NCBI RefSeq assembly: GCF_001659605.2
Contig: NC_035168.2
Span: 8,984,058-9,048,057 of the forward strand
DNA from: Manihot esculenta
Lineage: Eukaryota > Streptophyta > Magnoliopsida > Malpighiales > Euphorbiaceae
Direction of reading: 5' to 3'
DNA length: 64,000 nucleotides
The position numbers and the translations under genes were made by a program. The notes under the pieces were generated by a model. The model had not been told where the DNA came from. It searched no databases and was given only the letters and a program-made list of their open reading frames with translations. Numbering within the stretch: position 1 is the first letter of the stretch; each line of letters begins with the position of its first letter. Positions 10,286 to 22,584 of this stretch are shown in pieces.

Positions 10286-13200
10286 ATGAGAGGAACTCGT
10301 CGATCTGCACGATTGACTGGAGTGCCACCTGAGGATGAGGGCACGAGCGCCCGTCCTCCTACATTGCCTAGGGCATTGTCTTGTAGAGCCAACAGAGAAA
10401 GAGTGTCAAGGGACCCTAGAAGGTCTTTTGATGCTAGCAGAAGGGGGACAGATCGAGGAGGAAGTTCTTCAGATGTGAGGGAGGTTATGGAAGAGAATCA
10501 GAGGAGGGATGGGAACCTGGATGTGAGCATGGAGGAAGAGGGGACAGGGGAGTCTCAGGGAGGCGTTCAGGCCTCGGGGTATGGTTTTCCACCCCATTAT
10601 CCACCCTTCCCACAGGGTTCAGGGTATCCGATGGGAGGTACATCGGATTACTCCAGCTTTAACCCCTACCCTACCTACATGCCTTATCCACCTTTCTATC
10701 CACCTTACACACAGTACCCAACTTATCCACCCTCACCCTTCTATCCAAACCCGGTAAACCCCACCTCGGGGAATGCTGCACCTCCCCCTCCACCACCTAC
10801 AGAACCAGCAGCCCCAGTTACTCAACCTCCTAGACCTAGCTCAGCTGATGGGAGCAAGGTAAAGATGACAGATTACCTCAAGCTAGATGCTCCCAAATAC
10901 AAGTCAGGGGATGACCCCTTTGAGTATCTGAGAGTAGTGAAGACAATAACTGATGAGCTAGGGGCAAGTGACAGCAGGGCCATTCAGATGGCAGGGTTCA
11001 CTTTAAAGTGCAAGAAGGCACGGGAATGGTTCAAGTGTTATGTGGACCCGAGACTAGACGGTATGACATGGGAGGAATTTGCGAATGAGTTCGCTGGATG
11101 GGCTTTTCCAGACAGTTCCAGAGAACTGAAGATGATTGAGTTTGAGCAACTGAGGCAGTCAGAGCACATGGGTGTAGAGGAGTTCACGGATAAATTCTTA
11201 GAGCTATTGCCTTTTTCAGGGCAAGCTCTAGATACAGATACGAAGAAAGCCAAGAGGTATGTTATGAAGCTGCATTCCAGGTACTCCTCGTTGATTCAGT
11301 CAGCTGAGAGAGAAAGTTTCCACACTGTGGTGGATATGGCTCGAAGAATGGAAGCAAGTGCTATAGTTGAGGGGTCAGTGAAGCAGTCAGTGACCCAGTC
11401 TTCAGGGGTTAAGACCCCAGGCAGAGGAGGACCAGGTTTCTCTTCTCAGAGCTCAGGTAAGAAGAGGTGGGATAGCACCACCAGGAAGCCGAAGAAGAAT
11501 AAGTTTTGGAACAGGTTGAAATCCGGTCTGGGATTTGGTGGTGGCTCGAGCTCAGGCTCAGATGGTACAGAATGCCAGAGATGTGGAAGACCGCACAGGG
11601 GAGTGTGTCGAGCTGGGACTAATACATGTTTCAGATGTGGACAGGAGGGACATATAGCTCGGGAGTGTCCTAGAGCGCCTTTTATGGGCCAGCCCCAGCA
11701 GACAGCTTCTGGTAGTGTGGCACAGCCAGCAGTTCCAGCCACAACTCAGGGCAGTGGCAGAGGTAGAGGGAGAGGGGCAGCCTCTTCTTCTGGTTCCCGA
11801 GGTGAAGGTCCATCAGCTCCAGCCAGGATCTTCACCATGACTCAGCAGGAGGCTAACACATCCAACACCGTGGTGTCAGGTAATCTCGTCATTGGGTGTT
11901 CTGATGTGTATGCATTAATGGACCCGGGTGCATCTCATTCATTTATTGCTCCGAGAGCCGTTGAGAGATTGGGTCTGATAGTCTCTGGGTTAGAGTGTCC
12001 CCTATGGGTCAGTGGACCCAAGTGTGACCCGTCAGTGGCAGTGTCAGTCTGCCAGTACAGTCCAGTTTTTGTTGAGGGAAGATGCCTCTCCGCCGACCTT
12101 GTGGTTCTAGATTTGACAGACTTTGACGTCATTCTAGGGATGGATTGGCTATCTACCCATGGTGCTACCTTGGACTGCAGGGACAAGGTAGTCAGGTTCA
12201 GAGATCAGAACGGGTCAGAGGTCGTCTTCAGAGGAGACAAGAGGGGCACACCTAGAGGTCTGATATCAGCTCTTCAGGCTCGTAGGTTGCTTAGGAAGGG
12301 ATGTCAGGGGTACTTAGCTCATGTGAGAGAGCTAGACAGTCAGGTCAGGGAGCTGGCCTCGGTGCCAGTTGTCAGAGAGTTTCAGGATGTTTTTCCGGAT
12401 GAGCTTCCAGGTTTACCACCTGCTAGGGAGATAGAGTTCGAGATAGAGTTGGTGCCTGGAACTAGACCGATCTCTATCCCTCCCTACAGGATGGCCCCAG
12501 CCGAGTTAAAGGAGTTGAAAGAGCAATTGCAGGAGCTGGTAGAAAAGGGTTTCATCCGACAGAGTACCTCACCCTGGGGTGCTCCGGTCCTGTTTGTGAG
12601 AAAGAAGGATGGATCCCTTAGACTTTGTATCGACTACAGGCAGTTGAACAAAGTCACTACCAAGAATAGGTACCCTCTGCCAAGGATCGACGATCTATTC
12701 GACCAGCTAGCTGGAGCAGGTTGTTTCTCCAAAATAGATCTGAGATCGGGGTACCATCAGCTAAGGATAAGGGATGAGGATGTGCCGAAGACAGCCTTCA
12801 GGACCAGATATGGGCATTTTGAGTTCCTTGTAATGCCGTTCGGGTTAACCAACGCCCCTGCAGCATTCATGGATCTCATGCCAGTACCTGGATCACTTTG
12901 TTATTGTCTTCATAGATGATATCTTAGTGTATTCCAGGAATGCAGAGGAGCATACCCATCATCTGCGGTTGGTCTTGCAGACCTTGAGGGAACATGGCTT
13001 GTATGCCAAGTTCTCTAAATGTGAGTTCTGGCTGAGGAGCATTTCGTTCTTGGGGCATGTAGTATCAGAGAATGGGATAGAGGTAGACCCCAAGAAGACA
13101 GAGACTGTGGCTGACTAGCCTAGACCCACTTCAGTGACGGAGATCAGGAGTTTCTTGGGTTTGGCAGGTTACTATAGGAGGTTCGTTCAGGACTTCTCGA

Positions 13201-15251
13201 AGATAGCAGCTCCTCTGACCAGGTTAACCAGGAAGAATCAGAAGTTTCTGTGGACCGACCAGTGCGAGGAGAGTTTTGAAGAGCTTAAGAAGAGGTTGAC
13301 TTCAGCACCAGTGTTAGCTCTGCCATCCAGTGATGAGGACTTTACAGTCTTTTGTGATGCATCCCGTGTGGGACTGGGTTGTGTACTAATGCATAATGAG
13401 AGGGTGATCGCTTATGCTTCTAGGCAGCTGAAGAAACATGAGTTGAATTACCCCACACATGACCTAGAGATGGCAGCAGTAATCTTTGCACTCAAGATGT
13501 GGAGGCACTACCTCTATGGGGTAAAATGTGAGATCTTCACAGATCATAAAAGCCTGCAGTACATCCTGAGTCAAAGAGATTTGAACTTGAGACAGAGGAG
13601 ATGGGTGGAGCTGCTGAGTGACTATGATTGCAAGATTCAGTATCATCCGGGTAAGGTGAATGTCGTGGCAGACGCCCTAAGCCGGAAGTCACTAGACAGT
13701 TTATCCCACATATCGGCAGAGAGGAGGCCAGTGGTGAAGGAGTTTTACAAGCTCATTGAGGAAGGTCTACAGATGGAGTTGTCTGGTACAGGTGCCTTGG
13801 TGGCCCAGATGAGAGTGGCACCCGTGTTTCTGGAGCAGGTGGCTCAGAAACAGCATGAGGACCCGGAGTTAGTGAAGATTGCCAGGACTGTTCAGTCAGG
13901 CAATGGTAGTGAGTTCAGATTCGACAGTAAGGGGATCCTCCGCTATGGGAGCAGACTATGTGTACCAGATGACATAGGGCTAAAAGGAGACATTATGAGA
14001 GAGGCTCATAATGCAAGATACAGCGTTCACCCCGGGGCCACCAAGATGTATCGAGATCTAAAGAAGGTTTATTGGTAGCCAGCTATGAAGAAAGAAGTGG
14101 CACAGTTCGTGTCAGCCTGCGAAGTGTGTCAGAGGGTTAAGCTGGAACATCAGAAGCCAGCTGGAATGCTTAACCCGCTACCTATTCCAGAATGGAAATG
14201 GGAAAATATAGCTATGGACTTCGTAGTGGGGTTAACGGCGGCGTCCAACAGAGTGGACTCTATATGGGTGATTGTGGACAGACTCACCAAATTTGCTCAC
14301 TTCATTCCTGTCAGGAGTGGCTACTCTGTGGACAAGTTGGCGCAGGTATATGTGGATGAGATCGTCAGGCTGCATGGGGTTCCTGTTTCGATAGTGTCAG
14401 ATAGAGGGCCCCAGTTCACCTCCAGGTTTTGGCGGAGTCTGCAGAATGCCATGGGTACTAGGTTGGATTTCAGTACTGCCTTCCACCCCCAGACGGACGG
14501 ACAGTCCGAAAGGACCATCCAGACTATCGAGGATATGCTCAGAATGTGTGTGCTGGACTTTGGCAGTTCGTGGAGGCAGCATCTACCTTTGGTGGAGTTT
14601 GCCTACAACAACAGCCATCATGCTAGCATCGGGATGGCTCCATATGAAGCTTTGTACGGAAGGAAGTGCAGATCACCTGTTTGCTGGGAGGAAGTTGGAG
14701 AAAAGGCCTTGGCAGGGCCTGAGCTAGTAGAGATCACCAGCAGGGTGGTACCCATAATCAGAGAAAGAATCAAGACTGCTCAGAGCAGACAGAAGAGCTA
14801 TGCAGACGTCCGCAGGAGACAGTTAGAGTTTCAGGAGGGGGATCTGGTATTGCTCAAAGTGTCTCCAATGAAGGGAGTGGTTCGCTTCGGGAAGAAAGGT
14901 AAACTAGCCCCACGATACATCGGACCCTTTGAAATCTTGCAAAAGATTGGGAATGTGTCGTACAAGCTGGATTTACCTGCTTCAATGGAAAGAATCCATC
15001 CGGTTTTCCATGTTTCAATGTTGAGGAAGTTTGTGTCAGATCTGAGCAAGGTTCTTAGTGAGCCTGATGTGGAGGTCCAAGAGGATCTCACCTATGTTGA
15101 ACAGCCAGTACGGATCATAGACACCCAGATCAGAAAGTTAAGAAACAAGGAAATCCCGATGGTGAAAGTCCTGTGGAACCACCACAATTTGGAGGAATGC
15201 ACCTGGGAGACACGGGAGTCTATGCTCCAGCAGTACCCTCATCTCTTTTAA
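10286..15251 (+). pseudogene. Gag-pol polyprotein of TK-2 (one frameshift, two nonsense codons)
   Basis: The first segment (10286-about 12878) encodes a Pro/Tyr-rich N-terminus, a Gag domain, two zinc knuckles ([12 protein letters not shown] and [14 protein letters not shown], near residues 429-462), an aspartic protease (MDPGASHSF, near residue 545) and the start of RT. At about 12879 roughly 14 bp are missing compared with sibling copies, shifting the frame just before the FIDDILVYS catalytic motif. The second frame then runs to the end, with TAG at 13117-13119 and 14077-14079, each where siblings have Trp. It encodes the rest of RT, RNase H ([20 protein letters not shown]), integrase ([11 protein letters not shown] zinc site, then the catalytic core with MDFVVGL and [13 protein letters not shown]), a GPF-type tail and a C-terminal chromodomain-like segment ending YPHLF. 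The chromodomain is the basis for calling it a chromovirus. As it stands it cannot make a full polyprotein. Confidence 0.93.
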
Positions 15252-15270
15252 GGTTAGATCTCTATGTGTT

Positions 15271-16800
15271 TATTTAATAATGTAAAAAAATTTTATTTAC
15301 ATTAAATTAATTTTGAACCTAATCATATCTTAAATAAAAAATCTAACAGTACCTATAAATTTAACTACTAGTAGAAATTGCATTAGTTTTATTTTTATCA
15401 AGCATTCAATATTTTTTTAAATTCAATTAAAAATTTTAATTTTAATTTATAATTTTAAAAATAAGTAAATTAGAATATATAGTTTAAGAAATTCTTAGGT
15501 TACAATTATAGTATTAATTTTAGCTAATAATAAATTATTTATTATAATGTGAATTACTTTTGAAAATATTAATTTAATTTAAATAAAATAGTTTCTTTAA
15601 TAAATAATCATTCATCGATTAGTTTAAATATAATGGATGTAAAAAATAGAAAGAAAATGTAGAAATGAGGTAATTGGTAGCTAGGTTCTACTTAGGATGA
15701 CGAATCAATAATAAAAGGCAGGTAGAGTGGAGGTTTAGTTACAACTTCAAGTCGTGGTTAGAGAAGATAAGAATCAATTAACCACACCTACAAAAATAAA
15801 ATAAAATAAAACAAAACAAAACAAAATAAAATGTTTGTTGGTTGCTAGTCAGCTTCTTACCATACAAAGGTTGTCATCTCACATAAAAATATTTTCAATA
15901 ACATTAAATAATAAATTTAAATTAAAAAATAAAAATTTTAAATATATTAAGTAATTCTTACGATTTTAAAAAAATTAATTAAAAATCTCTCACATTAAAT
16001 TTTAAAATTCAAATAAATTAAAAATTTTCATTCTAAGAAAATTACACTGCCTTGGATAATATTAGCTAAAATAATGTCTTATAATTCATATTCTCGTGTT
16101 TTAAATATTAGTGTTTTGATCAGAGTAAAATAACTCGAATAAAATATTAATTTTCAATTTAATTGATTTTTTTAATAAATTTTTTATTTAAAATGAAAAA
16201 AATTTAATTATTTTTAATTTAAAAAATTCAAGAGAGGTGAAAATTTTGCAATTTGTATGTGCTATCAATCTTAATTAATGCCATTATATCTTGCAGAGAT
16301 AATAACTGAAAACGACTTTGATTTTAGGTGTAGGCATATTAATGGTTGACATTATTTTTCAGCTTAGCAATTTGCCACCATTTAAAGGTATTTATGCATT
16401 TTAAAATCTTACAAAAAAAAATTAAAATTAAAAAAAAGTTTAATTACTCAAAATAACTTTTATTGTTTTCTAATTATAAGTGAAATAATTTTTATTAATT
16501 AAAAATATAACAAATAAAAACAATTTTTTTATTGGTGTTTCAAATTGATTGTAAACTTTTTTCCTGAAAAGCTGGGTCAGCTTGGGAAGAAGCTCTGCAA
16601 AAGTTGGCCATGCCTTTGACAGGCACAGAGCAAAGCAACAAAAGGAAAAAAAAAAAAAAAAAAAAAAATTCAACAGTTCCACAGCAGGGGCATTTCTGTA
16701 CTTTTACACTGCCCCATGAACCTGAAAAACAAATGTTATAATAACTTACAGAGGAAAAGCAGGACAAGAAGAGAGAAATAGAGAGAGATTATGCAACCAT
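15271..16800. other. AT-rich intergenic spacer
   Basis: No coding sequence or recognisable element. Long A/T runs, an AAAAT/AAAAC-rich stretch near 15795-15832 and an A-run at about 16647-16668. The segment 16540-16800 has more balanced composition and may hold distal promoter elements of the downstream gene. Confidence 0.6.
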
Positions 16801-17128
16801 GTTGTGTTTGTGAATGCGGCCAGTCTACAGACAGGAACACCAACCCAAATTATTTGGTTCCCTGCTTCTGTAAATTCTCTTCTTCTTCTTCTTCTTCTTC
16901 TTCTTCTTCTTCTTCCAGGTTTAGTTTCTAATGCTTTTCTTAATCTGAAAAAGAAAAGAAAGGAAAAGAAAAGAAAAGAAAAGAAGGGAACAGCCGCACT
17001 ACATTCTCTTACAATATGTCAGCATTTTAGCATTCAACAGAGAACCCATACCCTCATTTACCTAAACTAACACATTTTTCAACTTCCTTCCCATTTTCCA
17101 CTTCTCATCATCATCGTCAAGAACAAAC
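16800..17128 (+). promoter_or_regulatory. Probable core promoter / 5' UTR of the WEB-family gene
   Basis: The ATG is at 17129. Upstream are a (TTC)n tract (16876-16915) followed by CCAG|GTTTAG and an AAAAG-rich tract (about 16947-16987). Pyrimidine patches of this kind are common at plant transcription starts. The TTC tract plus CAG could equally be a splice acceptor for a 5'-UTR intron. No convincing TATA box was chosen. Confidence 0.4.
16876..16915. repeat. (TTC)n microsatellite
   Basis: About 13 uninterrupted TTC/TCT units, immediately followed by CCAG. Confidence 0.95.
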
Positions 17129-20100
17129 ATGTCTTCCAAGACCAAGTAAGTACACAGGACCGTAAACACTTTGTCCTCTCTCTGCTTAGATCTGATAATC
17201 TTTTTTAGTTTTTATGGGTTTTGTAAAATTTGAAATTTGATTGCTGTTGTGGAATTTCTTTCCTAATTTTCTGATCGGTGGATTGGATCTATCTTCCTGA
17301 AGCGTTTTGTTTATTTCTTTGGTTTTTCCCCTTAACTCCTTTATTTGAATTCAACGTCTCCCTTTCTCTCCATTTCCTTGCAGTTCTAGTTCTTTATATA
17401 CAAACCCCTTTCTCAATTTTTCTTTTTCATTTAAAATTTGATACGGGTTCACTTCATTGTTGACGTTCATCGTCCCTGCGCGACTTTCTTGTGATATTCT
17501 GGTTTCGTAATTGGATTTATTAGGCACAATTTCTTCGGGGAATTTGAATTTTGATGTATAGAATTGTATGCAAATGGTAATACGTGAGTTTGATTTTGTT
17601 ATGGAATGAAAGTCACTAATACAAAGTTCCCATTTTTTTTGGCATAGATCCGTTGTTAATTTGAACTTAAATATTTAGGACATGGGTTGTCTTTGGATGT
17701 GTTGCATTCTGTTTGTAATAGATTTTCACCTGCAACGAATTTTCATCTGATGATGTAATAATGATAGCTTTAAAATTTGTACAGATCTAGTTTATCTGAA
17801 ACTCCTAGCAAAGCAACAGCAGCAACTCCTAGAGTGAATAAAGTGAGCAGGGGAGTTACTAAATCAGAATCTGATTCACCTGCCCCTGTGCAGAGTTCAC
17901 GCCTTTCAATTGAACGTTCCCCACGATCTGTTACTTCAAAACCCACAATTGAACGACGGTCAACAAAGGTCACTCCGCCACGTGAAGTAAGTACTCATCA
18001 ATGGCCGCAATGCTTTAATAGTTTTTTCCTTCAACATTTTATCATGTTCAGTTTTTTTTTTTTCCAATTAAGCATTTGGAATTTCCCAAGAACTTTGGTC
18101 TGTTGAAAGATTGTGCTTTTGGGTGCAATGTTGTTGATTGATTTGGTTTTCTTCTGGATAAAATTGAATTAAAAACATTGGAAGTTTCTTTATGATGTTT
18201 ATTGAATGGAACTGTTGTGTGGAAAAGTTATAGTATGACTTCGTAACATGATTGTTTTCTTCTTCTTCTTTTTTTTTTTTAAGAAAAATTATTTGCTGCA
18301 TTTATTGATTGTATTTGGTTATCAGAAACCGCAGACAAGGGTGGTGAAGGGGTCAGAATTTCAGTCTCAATTGAGTCTTGTTCAGGAAGATCTAAAGAAA
18401 GCAAAGGAGCAGATAGGATTGATTGAGAAAGAGAAGGAACAGGCAATTGAGGAACTGGAACAAGCACAGAAAGCTGCTGAAGAGGCAAATGAGAAGCTTC
18501 AAGAAGCTTTGGTGGCTCAAAAGAGGGCCGAGGAGAATTCTGAGATTGAGAAGTTCCGAACTGTTGAGTTGGAACAGGCTGGGATTGAAGCAGCCCAAAA
18601 AAAGGAAGAGGAATGGCTGAAAGAGCTTGAAGCTGTGAGAAACCAACATGCTTTGGATGTGGCTGCCCTTCGCTCTACCAGTCTGGAGCTTCAAAAGGTG
18701 AAGCAAGAACTGGCCATGACTGCAGATGCAAAGAACCAGGCACTGAACCATGCTGATGATGCAACTAAGGTAGCTGAGATTCATGCAGATAAGGTAGAGA
18801 CTCTGTCAGCTGAATTGACCCAGTTGAAGGCCTTACTTGATTCAAAGCTTGAAATGGAGACCAATGAAAGCAATGACATGCTGTTGAAGCTTAAGAAGGA
18901 GATAGAGACCTTGAAACAAAAACTTGAGGAAGCAAGAGCTTTTGAGGATAAGTTTATTGAAAGGGAGGCTTCCATAGAACAGCTTAATGTTGAATTAGAA
19001 GCTGCTAAGATGGCTGAATCTTATGCACGGAATTTAGCAGAGGAGTGGAAAAATAAGGTAGAAGAATTAGAGATGCAGCTTGAAGAAGCAAACAAGTTGG
19101 AGAGATCTGCATCTGAATCTTTATGTTCGGTTATGAAACAACTTGAAGGAAACAATGATCTCTTGCATGATGCAGAAAGTGAAATTTCTGCTCTTAAAGA
19201 GAAGGTGGGATTACTGGAAATGACAATTGCAAGACAGAAAGGGGAACTTGAGGAATCAGAGCGTTGCCTTAGAGTGGCTAAGGAAGAAACCTCTGAATTG
19301 GCAAAAAAGGCAGAGTCTGTGCAGTCTGAGTTGGAAATGGTGAAGGAGGAGAAAGCTCAGGCTTTAAACAATGAGAAGCTTGCAGCTTCCAGCGTTCAAA
19401 GTCTATTAGAGGAGAAAAACAAACTCATAACTGAGTTGGAGATTTCTAGGGATGAGGAGGAAAAAAGCAAGAAGGCAATGGAAAGTTTAGCTTCAGCCTT
19501 ACATGAAGTGTCTGCAGAAGCAAGGGAAGCCAAAGAAAAGCTGTTGTCCAGTCAAGTGGAGCATGAAAATTATGAAACCCAGATAGAGGATTTAAGGTTG
19601 GTCCTCAAGGAAGCAAACAAGAGATATGAAACTATGCTAGATGATGCAAAACATGAGATTGATCTTCTTAAGAATAATATTGAAGGATCCAAGAATGAAT
19701 TTGAGAACTACAAGACTGAATGGGAGCAAAAAGAACAAAATCTGATGAACTGTGTAAAGAAATCAGAAGCAGAGAACTCTTCTTTGGAAAGAGAAATTGA
19801 TAGGCTAATAAATTTGCTTAAGCAAACCGAGGAAGATGCTTGTGCCACAAGGGAGGAAGAAGCTCAGTTGAAGGATAGCCTACAGGAAGTTGAAGCTGAG
19901 GTGATCTCATTGCAAGAAGCTCTTGGGGAGTCAAAGGTTGGGAGCATGAAACTGAAGGAAAGTTTATTAGACAAGGAAAATGAGTTGCAGAATCTTTTCC
20001 AAGAAAATGAGGAGCTCCGAGCTAAGGAAGCCATTTCTCTGAAGAAGGTGGAGGAGTTGTCTAAATTGCTTGAAGAAGCTATGGCCAAGAAGAAAACTGA

Positions 20101-20638
20101 GGAGAATGGAGAGCTCACAGACAGCGAAAAGGACTATGATTTGCTTCCAAAGGTGGTTGAATTCTCTGAAGAAAATGGGCATGTAAGAGCAGAGAAGCCC
20201 AAATTGGAGCTTCCACCACAACAGCATGAAGGAAAAGAAAATTCCAAGGAACATAGTAATGGCTTTAACAACCAGACTGTTCCAATGGAAGCTGCCAAAA
20301 TTGAGAATGTGAATGGAAAACTGAAAGAAGATGAAAACAAAGAAAAAGAAGATGACTCAGTGGAAGTTGAGTTTAAGATGTGGGAGAGCTGCAAGATTGA
20401 AAAGAAAGAGTTTTCACCAGACAGAGAACCGGAACAGGAATCCTTTGAGGATGAAGTGGAGTCCAAGGTAGATGGTGGTGAGAGCTTTGATCAGATAAAT
20501 GGTTTGTCTTCAGCAGAAAATGTTGATAGTAATGGTGGGAGCTCACCTTCAAAGCAGCCACAACAGAAGAAGAAGAAGCCTTTGTTCCGCAAATTTGGAA
20601 GCCTACTGAAGAAGAAGAGTACTAGCAACCAGAAGTAG
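17129..20638 (+). CDS. WEB family coiled-coil protein (843 aa, three coding exons)
   Basis: Exons by splice consensus: 17129-17145 (17 nt), 17785-17986 and 18326-20638. Introns are GTAAGT...TACAG and GTAAGT...TCAG, and the three exons join in frame to 843 codons plus TAG. The product begins MSSKTKSSLSETPSK, has a Ser/Thr/Arg-rich basic N-terminus (about 1-75), then long heptad-like Glu/Lys/Leu coiled coil (about 90-670). An acidic tail follows with ENGELTDSEKDYDLLPKVVE and VEFKMWESCKIEKKE, and the C-terminus is strongly basic (KKKKPLFRKFGSLLKKK). This order and these motifs match plant WEB-family proteins (PF05701) of the At3g02930/At5g16730 type, which have predicted chloroplast N-termini. 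Relatives WEB1 and PMI2 act in blue-light chloroplast movement through actin; a role for this subgroup is not established. Identity to the family is confident, location and function are not. The frame is intact: the only clear host gene here. Confidence 0.95.
17146..17784 (+). other. Intron 1 of the WEB-family gene
   Basis: 639 bp, AA|GTAAGT to TTTGTACAG|A, T-rich near the acceptor. It splits a Lys codon after the second base. Confidence 0.9.
17987..18325 (+). other. Intron 2 of the WEB-family gene
   Basis: 339 bp, GAA|GTAAGT to GGTTATCAG|AAA, phase 0. It includes two long T-runs. Open reading frame continues backwards from exon 3 to 18248 inside this intron, but that ATG encodes only a Phe run and is not a credible start. 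Confidence 0.9.
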
Positions 20639-20950
20639 AAGAGGCCAATTATGGCCTGACTTATGTCCAATTAACAGGCAGGTATATTCGATAATATCTC
20701 GCACCAGAGTGTTTGCTTTATTGCTTTTGCATCTGATTTCAGAATAGGTTAAACGAAAAGGATTGCCTTTATCTTTTAGTTTTTCCCCCCTTTTGATGTG
20801 ATTACCTTATTGGGGAGTAAATTGTATGTGATGGAGATTCTTTTCCCCTTGCTTTTCTTAGCTACAGTTTATGAAGGGAGTGGTGACTTTGAAATTGTAT
20901 TTTAATATGTTTTCATCTACTTGACATGGGAAAACATATATTTTTACTTG
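20639..20950 (+). other. Probable 3' UTR of the WEB-family gene
   Basis: Moderate composition with T-rich stretches after the stop, turning AT-rich by about 20900. No clean AATAAA was found, so the cleavage site is not fixed. Confidence 0.4.
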
Positions 20951-22584
20951 TTGAAAAGATGGTATATTTAGTTGATTCTTCTAAAAAGAGCTCTTTATGG
21001 ATTTTATTGCAGCATAATGAATCAAATTTCTGAATTTTCAAGGTTAAATTCCCATGGTTTAACATCTCCTCATAACATGATAATTCAGTGAACTTGACTG
21101 CTTGAGAACCTGTCCAAATGAAAACTGATCAACTGTTGATTGCTTGTGTAAAACTTCTATGCTGGTTGGCATGTGTTGGTGAAGCTCTCTTTGATTCACA
21201 CTTTAATCAGGATTGTGGGTTTGGGTTAAAAGTATAAATTAAGTTTTAGGTAAATTAATTAAATTTTTAAAATTATATAAAAATTATTTTATTTTATTTT
21301 TTATGGTGGGAGTAACAATAATGTTTAAAAAAGATGGTTAAGGAAAAGGCCAAAGAAACTTCAAATTCAAGATTTTGATGCCATAATTTTGAAATGCTTT
21401 TGGCAAAGGCAAATGGGTCCATTTGGTGATGAGTCATTTCTTATGGTACTGTCTTTTTTCCTTCAAACCAAATCCCATCCTTCAAAGCCAAAATTTTCTC
21501 AAGTCTTGGATAACCAATGCAAATGCTATCATTAACTCATTTATTTATTTTTTATTTGGTAAAACACAATGAAACAATTATGTTAAAGTCTCTGAATTTT
21601 TACATAATTTACTAATTTATTTCTATTTTTAATTAAAATTTAACTCTTCTAATTTTTTTATTAAAAAATAATTAATTTATTTATTTTAATATCGATTAAA
21701 ATGACTAATAACACGAATATAAAAATTAAATAATACAAATAATTGAAATTATATGAATTAAATAATATAAATATTTAAGTAGTTATTAAGATTTTTAATA
21801 AAAGAACTTAAAGAATTAAATTTTATAAAATATATGTATATTTTAATTAAATTATTTTAAAATAAAAATAAATTAGTAAATTTTTTAAAATTTCACCATA
21901 ACCATAATTTTTTTCTTTTTTTCTTTTTATTCTATAAAGCGTATTTATCTGTGAAATTTAAATATATTACTTAAGGATTATTTATTTTGGCTGAATGTGT
22001 ATGTCAAAAAATCTATAAATTTTTCCAGATTGGAATAGAAAAAAAAATTAAAGTTCATTTTGTATCACATGACTCATACATAATGATATATTTTCTACAA
22101 ACTATGTATATAATTGATAGATTAAAAATTATCTAAAATTGCAGTGTATTGCACAAAAAGTCAAGTATATGGATATTCTCAAAATCCACTACCAACATTT
22201 TTTTGTTCTCACATGATTACAAAAAATCACCCGACGATATATAGGAGATAACCCAATATTCACAGGAAAATAGTCCAACCAAAAAAAATAAATTGAGATC
22301 AAACTTCTATCAAAATGTTTTAATAATTGGTAATCTTTAGAAGAAGAGGGTGGAAAATTTATTTTTACATAGAGAGAATTTTTTTTTTTCTTGAGAGCAC
22401 TAGGATAACAACTCCTCTTATTCACAATCTGGCTGAGAGAAAAGGAGTTAGTAGGAGTTAGTGGGCAGTTATGCCCACCGCTCACTCGGAACATTTACAT
22501 GGCCTTTTGCCATGTAACTCTAAAAAAAAAAATTAAAATTCAAATATTTTTTTCTTTTCCTTTTTAATTTAATTTATATAAAAT
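20951..22584. other. AT-rich spacer, nothing coding
   Basis: No coding sequence. At 22400-22520 there is a less AT-rich patch with repeated 'ggagttag' and an inverted repeat TTACATGGC/GCCATGTAA around 22494-22516, resembling debris of a small LTR, but no element can be delimited. Confidence 0.5.

Larger units (their letters stand above)
7709..15270 (+). mobile_element. TK-2: Ty3/gypsy Tekay/Del-type element, 3' LTR missing
   Basis: Order on the plus strand: 5' LTR 7709-10014, PBS 10018-10029, gag-pol 10286-15251. About 20 bp after the pol stop the family sequence ends. The hairpin, polypurine tract and 3' LTR seen in TK-5 are absent and AT-rich unique DNA follows. The right boundary is therefore a deletion or truncation, and no target-site duplication can be checked. 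It lies about 1.9 kb upstream of the WEB-family gene, in the same orientation. Confidence 0.92.

Noticed and set aside
17278..17463. Hydrophobic 61-codon ORF
   Set aside because: Lies wholly inside intron 1 of the WEB gene; T-rich intron sequence reads as Phe/Leu.
18248..18325. In-frame upstream extension of WEB exon 3 starting with a Phe run
   Set aside because: It reads intron 2 T-runs. The TCAG acceptor at 18325 and the family-like exons 1-2 give a better model.
22400..22520. Possible small LTR or MITE with GGAGTTAG repeats
   Set aside because: No second terminus or target-site duplication could be found, so it is left as spacer.
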